Source: Chitinophagaceae bacterium (GTDB lineage Bacteria; Bacteroidota; Bacteroidia; Chitinophagales; Chitinophagaceae). From it: a stretch of DNA of 6,681 nucleotides. The notes beneath the pieces were generated by a model. The model saw only the letters and a list, made by a program, of their open reading frames with translations. It was not told the origin of the DNA and searched no databases. This document shows, piece after piece, positions 1 to 5,809 of the stretch; the stretch's first letter is position 1, and every line of letters starts with the position of its first letter. The position numbers and the translations under genes are program-made. The DNA lies in contig DPFD01000201.1 of assembly GCA_003534175.1 (NCBI GenBank), forward strand, positions 936 to 7,616. Direction: 5' to 3'.

Positions 1-1
1 G

Positions 2-667
2 TTACTGCCCGTACTGCCGGAGGCTTCCTCCAAATACGCAGATATCGTTATTGCACTCAGTATATTCGGAATAATTTACGCCAGCCTGATTGCGTTGGTA
101 CAGGATAACCTGAAAAAGCTGGTGGCTTTTTCATCCATTGCTCACATCGGACTGATGTCTGCGGCCATATTTGCCAAAAATGAATTGAGTTTAAACGGTG
201 CCATCCTGCAGATGTTCAACCATGGTATTAACATCATCGGACTCTGGATTATCATAGGAATCATTGAGAGAAAAACCGGCACCAAAAAAATATCTGAATT
301 GGGCGGACTGGCCACCAAGGCACCGGCACTCACCGTGTTTATGATAGTGATAGCGTTGGCAAACATTGCATTGCCATTAACGAATGCATTTGTGGGTGAG
401 TTTATGATGTTCAGCGGATTGTTTGAATACAGTAAATGGATGACCGCAATCGCCGGGCTGGGCATTATTTTGGCAGCCGCGTACACGCTTAATATGATAC
501 GAAATGTATTTTACGGAGCGGCGAGTGTTTCGGTATCGGAAGTATCAGACATTGAGTTACATGAAAAGCTGGTGTTGTCACTTATTGTACTGATTGTACT
601 GGCCACAGGAGTGTATCCTCAGCCTATTATTGAATTCATTAGCAACCTGTCGGCTACAACCATGTAA
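2..667 (+). CDS. nuoM: NADH-quinone oxidoreductase subunit M, C-terminal part (5' end outside window)
   Basis: This is one of the antiporter-like proton-pumping subunits in the membrane arm of respiratory complex I. The reading frame is open from base 2, before any start codon, so about 221 C-terminal residues are present and roughly the first half or more of the usual ~500 residues is missing. A TTG at 95 is internal and not a start. Visible hallmarks are the helix ending in DNLKKLVAFSSIAHIGLM (from about base 101), whose first Lys (113-115) corresponds to the pumping lysine of the family, and FVGEFMMF, whose Glu at 398-400 matches the conserved C-terminal-half glutamate (Glu407 in E. coli NuoM, from memory). 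Several hydrophobic helices follow. It ends 29 nt before nuoN, the normal order at the end of nuo operons. NuoL and MrpA/D-type antiporters are related, but position before nuoN and the GEF motif favour NuoM. Confidence 0.93.
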   Translation, partial: LLPVLPEASSKYADIVIALSIFGIIYASLIALVQDNLKKLVAFSSIAHIGLMSAAIFAKNELSLNGAILQMFNHGINIIGLWIIIGIIERKTGTKKISELGGLATKAPALTVFMIVIALANIALPLTNAFVGEFMMFSGLFEYSKWMTAIAGLGIILAAAYTLNMIRNVFYGAASVSVSEVSDIELHEKLVLSLIVLIVLATGVYPQPIIEFISNLSATTM

Positions 668-696
668 CCGGCAGCAGTTAATTTTATAAAGAAGAT

Positions 697-2085
697 ATGA
701 ACGCGATTGTATTTACAGCCATCTGGGGCGTGTTGATGATGTTTACCGGCGCCTTTGTGCAAAGTAAAACCATGCCCAAATACATGGCTCTGGTGGGAAT
801 ATTGTTAGCCTTTGTTGCGAATGCGGTGGAATTGTATTCCGGCGCTCCGCTGTTTAACATAGACACGCATCAAATGTTGCGTACCGGAAATTTCAACCTG
901 GTATTTATTGCCGTTTCACTCGCGGCAACGGGTATGCTGTTTCTGCTCAACGGCCGGGACTTTGAAAAAATAGGACAGCACGTGGCAGAGTATTTTGCGC
1001 TGATCTTCTTTATTATGTGCGGTGTGGCAATTGCGGCTACCTTTAACACATTGTTGCTGTTGTTCCTCGGAATAGAAATCATTACCATCCCATTATTCAT
1101 ACTGGCAGGTGCTGAAAAAAGAAATCTGAAAAGCAATGAAGCCGCGTTGAAATATTTTCTGATGGGCTCCTTTTCAACCGGTATTATGCTGATGGGTATT
1201 GCGTTTATGTACGGAGGTAATCCTGCCGGTTCATTCTCGCTTTCCCATATGAACATTGGTACTGGTGGATTAACCCTGTATCTCACCATTGGAATGATTT
1301 TGTTACTGGTAGCCATGGCCTTTAAAGTATCGGCAGCGCCCTTTCATTTCTGGACACCGGATGTGTACGACGGTTCGCCTACCGTGATTACTTCATTCAT
1401 GGCCACGGTGGTTAAAATTGCAGGATTCTTTTCCTTCGTGCGTTTATTTGAAAATGCGTTTGGTGCCGTGCATGCCGAGTGGCAGGTGCTCATTGTAATC
1501 ATGATTGCGGCTACGTTATTTATTGGAAATATTACTGCGGTTTTCCAGCAAAGTGTAAAACGTATGCTGGCCTATTCCAGTATTGCTCAGGCAGGCTTTA
1601 TGCTGATTGCCCTGCTGGCGCTAAATAATATGGCAAGAGAAGGATTGATTTTATATTCAGCCGGTTACTGCATTGCTACTATTGGAATTTTTTCAGTGCT
1701 CATTCGGATGAGTGATTATACTATTGACGGATTCAACGGATTGGTGAAATCCCAGCCATTAGTTGCTGTATGTGCGGCTGTTTTTCTTTTGTCGTTAACC
1801 GGCATACCGCTCACGGTGGGATTCCTCAGTAAATTCTGGATGCTGTCGGCCATAGTAGAAACCGGGAAACATTTCTGGCTTGTTGTTTTCGCTGTGATTT
1901 TTGCAGCCATCAGTGCCTATTACTATTTCAGGGTGATACAGGCGATGTTCTTCAAACCCGAAAATCAGGAGCCTACAGTATTGCGTGTGTCATCCGGATA
2001 TAAAGCCATGCTGGTAATCTCCGCCGTGGTGATTATTCTGCTGGGTGTTAAACCTTATGTACTGTTAGACTGGTTATACTACTGA
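697..2085 (+). CDS. nuoN: NADH-quinone oxidoreductase subunit N
   Basis: A complete 462-residue membrane subunit of complex I, one of three antiporter-like proton channels, of near-usual family length (E. coli NuoN is about 485). It is hydrophobic throughout, consistent with about 14 transmembrane helices. The charged residues expected along the proton path are all present: Glu127 in LGIEIITIPLF, Lys152 in EAALKYFLMGS, Lys210 in AFKVSAAPFHFWTPDVYDG, Lys240 in ATVVKIAGF and Lys379 in GFLSKFW. By order and spacing these match E. coli Glu133, Lys158, Lys217, Lys247 and Lys395 (recalled numbering). The VKRMLAYSSIAQAGFM segment (288-303) is the family's conserved helix. The ATG at 697 follows a purine-rich GAAGAT stretch, 29 nt after nuoM, so co-transcription and probably translational linkage are expected. 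No further nuo gene follows, so this appears to be the end of the operon. I see nothing broken. Confidence 0.96.
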   Translation: MNAIVFTAIWGVLMMFTGAFVQSKTMPKYMALVGILLAFVANAVELYSGAPLFNIDTHQMLRTGNFNLVFIAVSLAATGMLFLLNGRDFEKIGQHVAEYFALIFFIMCGVAIAATFNTLLLLFLGIEIITIPLFILAGAEKRNLKSNEAALKYFLMGSFSTGIMLMGIAFMYGGNPAGSFSLSHMNIGTGGLTLYLTIGMILLLVAMAFKVSAAPFHFWTPDVYDGSPTVITSFMATVVKIAGFFSFVRLFENAFGAVHAEWQVLIVIMIAATLFIGNITAVFQQSVKRMLAYSSIAQAGFMLIALLALNNMAREGLILYSAGYCIATIGIFSVLIRMSDYTIDGFNGLVKSQPLVAVCAAVFLLSLTGIPLTVGFLSKFWMLSAIVETGKHFWLVVFAVIFAAISAYYYFRVIQAMFFKPENQEPTVLRVSSGYKAMLVISAVVIILLGVKPYVLLDWLYY

Positions 2086-2100
2086 TTGTGCTGAGTTACT

Positions 2101-2108
2101 TATATTTG
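2101..2108 (+). promoter_or_regulatory. Candidate Bacteroidota -7 element upstream of the ABC permease
   Basis: The word TATATTTG fits the Bacteroidota -7 consensus TAnnTTTG exactly and sits 15 nt after the nuoN stop and 29 nt before the ATG of the permease. A start of transcription near 2115 would leave a short leader of about 20 nt. No good -33 TTG lies at the usual ~19-nt spacing; the nearest TTG (2086-2088) is only 12 nt upstream. It may therefore be a weak promoter or chance, with read-through from the nuo operon as the alternative. Confidence 0.4.
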
Positions 2109-2133
2109 TAACCCGGTGCGGTTGTGCCGGTTA
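2109..2133 (+). repeat. Imperfect inverted repeat in the leader of the ABC permease
   Basis: The left arm TAACCCGG (2109-2116) pairs with the right arm CCGGTTA (2127-2133) if one C is bulged, leaving a 10-nt loop. The right arm ends 4 nt before the ATG at 2138. No T-run follows, so it does not look like an intrinsic terminator for nuoN. It could fold in the leader mRNA near the start codon or serve as a protein-binding dyad. The pairing is short and could be coincidental. Confidence 0.35.
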
Positions 2134-2137
2134 GCCC

Positions 2138-3421
2138 ATGACCCAACGCGATTCCCTTCTTACAGCCTGGAGATATATTAAAGGCAACAAACTGCGTGCA
2201 GCCATTACCGTTATTATCATTGCGCTGGGCATATTTGCGCTTATCCTCATCATCACTGCTATATCTGCCGCGAGCAATAGCCTAACTTCCAGTTTCTCTA
2301 CCATGGGCGCCAATTCGTTCAGCATCAGGTTCAGAGAGATGCGTGTTTTTATGGGAGGGCCTCCCAGGGCACAACGCGAGAAAACGACCCGTTCGGCGCA
2401 GAAGGTGAGGGCCTCCACACTGGGCATTCCCATCAGTTTATCAGAGGTGAGGTTGTTTAAGGAGCGCTTTGATTTTCCCGGAGCAAAAGTTTCCATCGCA
2501 TTGTCCGGTCCGAACGGCATCATTGTAAAAACGAATCGTGCTGAAACCAATCCGGATGTGAATGTGTTTGGGGGAGATGAGAATTATCTGGAACTCAACG
2601 GGTATAAATTACTTCATGGAAGAAATTTGAGTGTAAGTGAGGTAGAGTCGGGCGCAGCAGTTTGTTTAATAGGCAAGGGCGTAGCGGAAAAACTGTTTGC
2701 CGACAATTACGGCAAGGCGCTCGAACAGGTGATTCATGTAAACCATATACCCTACAGGGTAGTGGGCGTGTTGGATGAAAAGGGCTCCAGTGCATTCTTC
2801 AACACCAGCAGGATTATTGTTACCTCCTACAATAATATCCGGCGCGTTTTTCCCGGACAAACCTCCTCCTTCAGTATGGCGGTGTCGGTGCCCGATATAC
2901 ACTTGATGGATTTGGCCATTGGAGAGTCCAAGGCAACCTTCAGGCCCATCCGAAAACTCAGTGTATCGGATGATGATAATTTCTACATCAACAAAAGCGA
3001 CAGCATTGCAGCCACCCTGTTGGAGAACCTCCGTTTTATAGAAATTGGTACCATTGGCATTGCCTTTATCACGTTGATAGGGGCGGCGATTGGTTTGATG
3101 AATATCATGCTCGTAGCGGTAAGTGAGCGAACCCGGGAGATAGGTTTGGCCAAAGCCCTGGGTGGAACGGCCAAAGCAATCAGGTCTCAGTTTCTATATG
3201 AATCCATCATCATCAGCTTGTTTGGCGCGGTGGCTGGTATCATCAGTGGTGTGCTGATGGGTAATGTGGTAGCATTGTTGATGAATACCGGATTTGTGGT
3301 TCCCTGGGGATGGGTTTTGGCAGGTATCATTGTGTGCAGCCTTGTGGGGTTGCTGGCAGGTTTATATCCGGCGTACAAGGCATCTAAACTCGATCCTATC
3401 GTAGCCTTACGACATGAATAA
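2138..3421 (+). CDS. ABC transporter permease, MacB/FtsX type
   Basis: A 427-residue inner-membrane permease with the four-helix MacB/LolC-like architecture. A short cytoplasmic N-terminus (SLLTAWRYIKGNKLRA) precedes TM1 at about 21-43; a large periplasmic MacB_PCD-like domain spans about 44-300; TM2 (302-325), TM3 (354-380) and TM4 (389-411) form the FtsX domain. Family signatures are MNIMLVAVSERTREIGLAKA (321-340), the cytoplasmic coupling segment that contacts the ATPase, and the C-terminal PAYKASKLDPIVALRHE. Such proteins do not form ordinary import channels; they couple ATP hydrolysis to periplasmic movements in efflux, lipoprotein transport or signalling. The substrate cannot be read from the sequence. 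A basic linker, about residues 74-91 (GGPPRAQREKTTRSAQKV), lies early in the periplasmic domain. The ATP-binding partner is not on either side, so it must be encoded elsewhere. The ATG at 2138 directly precedes a normal N-terminus for the family, so this start is favoured. Confidence 0.9.
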   Translation: MTQRDSLLTAWRYIKGNKLRAAITVIIIALGIFALILIITAISAASNSLTSSFSTMGANSFSIRFREMRVFMGGPPRAQREKTTRSAQKVRASTLGIPISLSEVRLFKERFDFPGAKVSIALSGPNGIIVKTNRAETNPDVNVFGGDENYLELNGYKLLHGRNLSVSEVESGAAVCLIGKGVAEKLFADNYGKALEQVIHVNHIPYRVVGVLDEKGSSAFFNTSRIIVTSYNNIRRVFPGQTSSFSMAVSVPDIHLMDLAIGESKATFRPIRKLSVSDDDNFYINKSDSIAATLLENLRFIEIGTIGIAFITLIGAAIGLMNIMLVAVSERTREIGLAKALGGTAKAIRSQFLYESIIISLFGAVAGIISGVLMGNVVALLMNTGFVVPWGWVLAGIIVCSLVGLLAGLYPAYKASKLDPIVALRHE

Positions 3422-3525
3422 TGCAGTTTTTACATTCTTTGTGAAATTCGGGCTAAAAATGGCACAATCTTAGAGAAATTGTTCATAATATATACACAAT
3501 CAATAAAATAATAACACGAAAATTC

Positions 3526-3556
3526 ATTGTAAAACTTTTATAGAATGGTATTTTTC
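3526..3556 (+). promoter_or_regulatory. Candidate -33/-7 promoter for the exbB-exbD-exbD-tonB operon
   Basis: Within the 204-nt AT-rich gap between the permease and exbB, ATTG (3526-3529) is followed after exactly 19 nt by TATTTTTC (3549-3556). This fits the Bacteroidota pattern TTTG-N19-TAnnTTTG with one mismatch in each element. Transcription would start near 3562-3565, giving a leader of about 60 nt. A second -7-like word, TACCTTCG (3567-3574, one mismatch), lacks a good -33 partner. I saw no clear terminator for the permease gene in the rest of the gap (3422-3525) and no recognisable Fur-type operator. Confidence 0.45.
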
Positions 3557-3570
3557 AGTAGCATTGTACC

Positions 3571-3584
3571 TTCGAAAAATCGAA
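3571..3584 (+). repeat. Short perfect inverted repeat in the exbB leader
   Basis: TTCGA (3571-3575) and TCGAA (3580-3584) form a 5-bp perfect dyad around AAAA, 42 nt before the exbB ATG and just downstream of the predicted transcription start. It is too short and AT-rich to be a convincing stable hairpin. It could be a small regulator half-site pair or chance. Confidence 0.25.
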
Positions 3585-3625
3585 ACTAAAAGACAAATAC
3601 TTAACACAATCAAAAATTAGATTTT

Positions 3626-4483
3626 ATGGCAGAAACAAGACCCGCTGCAACCGTGAAACCTGCAACATCAGTTCAGGCTAAAAAAAGCAGTAACATGATT
3701 TCGTGGATAGCTCCGCTGTTGTGTATCATCACAGGTTATATGCTGTGGAGATTCGGACTGGGTAACCCGGATAATTTTGAAAAACCAGGCGGAGGAGGTT
3801 TTTGGCCAGACCATCACGGGCCGAAAGCTCAGTTGTACAACATGTACCTCGGAGGTATTGTGGTGCCAGTGCTGATTGGTACATTCTTAACGGCCATTGT
3901 TTTTGCTATTGAGCGTGCGCTGACTATTTCCAAAGCAACCGGTACCGGCAACAATGCAGATTTTGTTCGCAAGGTGCAATATCACCTGGCCAATAAAAAT
4001 GTGGACGCTGCATTGGCTGAGTGCGATAAACAAAAAGGTTCGGTTGGAAATGTGATGAAAGCCGGTTTGCATCGCTACAAGGAAATGATTTCAAACAATG
4101 AACTGGATACGGAGCAAAAAATTGCAGCCATCCAAAAAGAAGTAGAAGAAGCTACTGCATTGGAATTGCCTATGCTTGAGAAGAACCTGGTGTTCCTTTC
4201 AACCATCGCAACCGTTGCTACGCTGATCGGACTGTTCGGAACCGTATTGGGTATGATCCGTTCATTTGCTGCACTGGGTGCTGACGCCGGAGGTGGTGCT
4301 GCTGCCGGAGCCTTGTCTCAAGGTATTGCGGAAGCGTTGTACAATACCGCATTAGGTATCGGTACTTCTGCACTGGCCATCATTTTCTACAACATGTTTA
4401 CCACCAGAATCGACAATATCACTTATGGTATCGATGAGTCTGGATTTACATTAACACAATCTTTTGCATCACTCTACAAATAA
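3626..4483 (+). CDS. exbB: MotA/TolQ/ExbB family proton channel protein (ExbB)
   Basis: The 285-residue stator subunit that, as a pentamer around ExbD in the inner membrane, conducts protons to energise TonB. The canonical three helices are at about 76-99, 186-216 and 239-259, with the large cytoplasmic loop (100-185) between the first two. The ExbB/TolQ signatures are clear: STIATVATLIGLFGTVLGM (192-210) and GIAEALYNTALGIGTSALAI (233-252). Thr206 and Thr241 match the pore-lining threonines of E. coli ExbB (148 and 181), and Glu236 matches its Glu176 (recalled numbering). The usual AIPA after the last threonine is replaced by GTSA. Beyond the E. coli form there is an extra N-terminal helix (about 24-45) and a Gly/His-rich stretch (GGGGFWPDHHGP, 55-66) that should face the periplasm. 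The ATG at 3626 follows an A-rich leader without Shine-Dalgarno. It leads a four-gene operon with two exbD genes and tonB, which favours ExbB over TolQ or MotA. Confidence 0.93.
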   Translation: MAETRPAATVKPATSVQAKKSSNMISWIAPLLCIITGYMLWRFGLGNPDNFEKPGGGGFWPDHHGPKAQLYNMYLGGIVVPVLIGTFLTAIVFAIERALTISKATGTGNNADFVRKVQYHLANKNVDAALAECDKQKGSVGNVMKAGLHRYKEMISNNELDTEQKIAAIQKEVEEATALELPMLEKNLVFLSTIATVATLIGLFGTVLGMIRSFAALGADAGGGAAAGALSQGIAEALYNTALGIGTSALAIIFYNMFTTRIDNITYGIDESGFTLTQSFASLYK

Positions 4484-4489
4484 ATTGTG

Positions 4490-4503
4490 GAATGTGTGCA
4501 TTC
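4490..4503 (+). repeat. Small hairpin between exbB and the first exbD
   Basis: GAATG (4490-4494) and CATTC (4499-4503) form a perfect 5-bp stem with a TGTG loop, 7 nt after the exbB stop codon. No T-run follows, so it is not a standard terminator. A hairpin here could protect the exbB 3' end and raise exbB mRNA relative to exbD, but the stem is short and the idea is an inference. Confidence 0.25.
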
Positions 4504-4535
4504 ATTGCATCATAGGAATTCAAAAACAGTAAAAA

Positions 4536-5186
4536 ATGCCAAAAGTTAAATTACCCCGCAAGAGTACGAACGTGGATATGACGGCGATGTGCGACGTGGC
4601 CTTTTTATTGTTGACATTCTTTATCCTCGCCACCAAACAAAAACCAGCAGAAGTGCTTGCGGTGCAAACACCCAGTTCCATTTCTGCCAAGGCGGCGCCG
4701 GATAAAAGTATCCTGATTACACTTACTGCCGACGGGCGCGCTTTTCTCACACTGGGGGATGAAACCAAGAAAAAAGAGATTCTTGAAAACATCAACCTGA
4801 CTAAACAAATGGGATTGTCGCCTGAGGAAATCAATAAGTGGAACAAACAGGAATTCATCGGATTGCCCCTTTCTCAAATTAAAGGATACATCAACTCCAG
4901 TAATCCGATTCAGCCGGCCCAAATGCCGGGAATTCCCATCAAGGATACACTCAATAATGAAATGGTTGACTGGATACGCAGTGTGAGCAATGTGTATGCA
5001 GGAAGTGATCAAACGGCTTTGCAGCAAATGTTGCTGGTAAAAGGCGACAACGCGGTTTTGTACCCGTTGTTCAAAAACATCAAGCAAGCGTTTAAGAAAA
5101 ATGAGATTTATAAGTTCAGGATTGTAACCAATGGTGAAGCAATTCCTATTGGATCCGAAGTGTTTAATGAATCTATAAAATCTTAA
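4536..5186 (+). CDS. exbD: ExbD/TolR family biopolymer transport protein, first paralogue (long form)
   Basis: A 216-residue single-pass inner-membrane protein, partner of ExbB in the proton-driven motor. A short basic N-terminus (KVKLPRKST) leads into DMTAMCDVAFLLLTFFILAT (14-33), in which Asp20 is the protonatable channel aspartate of the family (Asp25 in E. coli ExbD). The Pro of the common TPxxD motif is Ala here and Cys19 lies next to the aspartate. The remainder (about 35-216) is periplasmic. It is much longer than E. coli ExbD (141 residues), the added material lying roughly between residues 75 and 155. The C-terminal part (ALQQMLLVKGDNAVLYPLFK onward, ending KFRIVTNG) resembles the usual ExbD beta-alpha fold. 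The gene begins 52 nt after exbB and ends 27 nt before the second exbD. The ATG at 4536 is preceded by an A-rich leader. TolR is an alternative family name, but the linked tonB supports ExbD. Confidence 0.9.
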   Translation: MPKVKLPRKSTNVDMTAMCDVAFLLLTFFILATKQKPAEVLAVQTPSSISAKAAPDKSILITLTADGRAFLTLGDETKKKEILENINLTKQMGLSPEEINKWNKQEFIGLPLSQIKGYINSSNPIQPAQMPGIPIKDTLNNEMVDWIRSVSNVYAGSDQTALQQMLLVKGDNAVLYPLFKNIKQAFKKNEIYKFRIVTNGEAIPIGSEVFNESIKS

Positions 5187-5213
5187 TTCCATCACCCTTA
5201 AAAAAGAAGCACA

Positions 5214-5765
5214 ATGGCTGAAATAGATACCTCGGGCGGCGGGCATAAGAAAGGCCCGGGCGTCAAGAAAGGGAAGAAATTATCGACAAGGGTTGACCTT
5301 ACACCCATGGTGGATTTGGGGTTCCTGCTCATTACTTTCTTTGTGTTCACGACTACTATGGCACAAAGTACAGCAATGAATATGAATGAGCCCAAGGATA
5401 GTGATGATCCGGAAAAAATCATGAAAGTGAAAAACTCCGGAGCCATGACCATCCTGTTGGGAAAACAGGATCAGGTATATTACTACTATGGACAGCTGGA
5501 TCCGGCAACTCTATCAGAACAATGGAAAACGACGGATTACAAAGAAATTCGCCAGTTGATTGTAGATAAAAAGAAAAGCACACCTATTGATGATCTGATG
5601 TTTATCATTAAATCAGACAAGGAATCTACTTTCAAAAATGCAATTGATATACTGGATGAGATGTCAATTTCAGCAGTTCCACCCGGGCACTATGCAGAAG
5701 TGGATATCACCCCTGCAGAGGAAGAAATGATCCGGCAAACCGAGTTGGCTAACGGGATACAATAA
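5214..5765 (+). CDS. exbD: ExbD/TolR family biopolymer transport protein, second paralogue
   Basis: A 183-residue second ExbD-like protein. The cytoplasmic N-terminus is Gly/Lys-rich (GGGHKKGPGVKKGKK, 8-22) and longer than in the first paralogue. The membrane helix VDLTPMVDLGFLLITFFVFT (27-46) carries the classic TPMVD motif with Asp34 as the proton-binding residue. The periplasmic part contains a charged linker (EPKDSDDPEKIMKVK, 59-73) and then a beta-alpha-beta domain ending near DDLMFIIKSDKESTFKNAID, where 'IKSDKE' corresponds to the conserved strand and helix start of the family. The ATG at 5214 lies 27 nt after the first exbD, preceded by AAAAAAGAAGCACA. Paired exbD genes after one exbB are common in Bacteroidota; I infer a mixed ExbD1/ExbD2 dimer inside the ExbB pentamer, but the sequence cannot show this. 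Confidence 0.91.
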   Translation: MAEIDTSGGGHKKGPGVKKGKKLSTRVDLTPMVDLGFLLITFFVFTTTMAQSTAMNMNEPKDSDDPEKIMKVKNSGAMTILLGKQDQVYYYYGQLDPATLSEQWKTTDYKEIRQLIVDKKKSTPIDDLMFIIKSDKESTFKNAIDILDEMSISAVPPGHYAEVDITPAEEEMIRQTELANGIQ

Positions 5766-5809
5766 GTATGAAAAAATCATCTTGTTGAATCCAAAAAGAA
5801 AATTACAAC

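Noticed and set aside
95..97. TTG at 95 as a start codon for the first gene
   Set aside because: The frame is open upstream to base 2 with clear NuoM-like membrane sequence (IVIALSIFGIIYASLIALVQ), so the TTG is an internal leucine codon and the gene is truncated by the window edge.
870..1316. 148-residue minus-strand open frame inside nuoN
   Set aside because: nuoN is intact and conserved here. The antisense frame has no recognisable domain and its composition mirrors hydrophobic codons.
2086..2137. Intrinsic terminator after nuoN
   Set aside because: The only hairpin in the gap is imperfect and is followed by the next gene's start codon and not by a T-run.
3494..3613. Ten-base direct repeat ACACAATCAA at 3494-3503 and 3604-3613
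   Set aside because: Both copies are in AT-rich low-complexity DNA, do not extend beyond ten bases, and the second is directly at the exbB leader. It is probably coincidental, and not a mobile-element or attachment-site footprint.
4605..5246. 213-residue minus-strand open frame across the first exbD
   Set aside because: It overlaps a clear ExbD coding frame almost fully, shows no family motif, and has no recognisable promoter or start context. It is a shadow of the real gene.
5768..5788. Six-codon ORF (MKKSSC) between the second exbD and tonB
   Set aside because: It overlaps no gene and has a start and stop, but such a short frame in a 44-nt gap is expected by chance. There is no leader-peptide attenuator structure around it.
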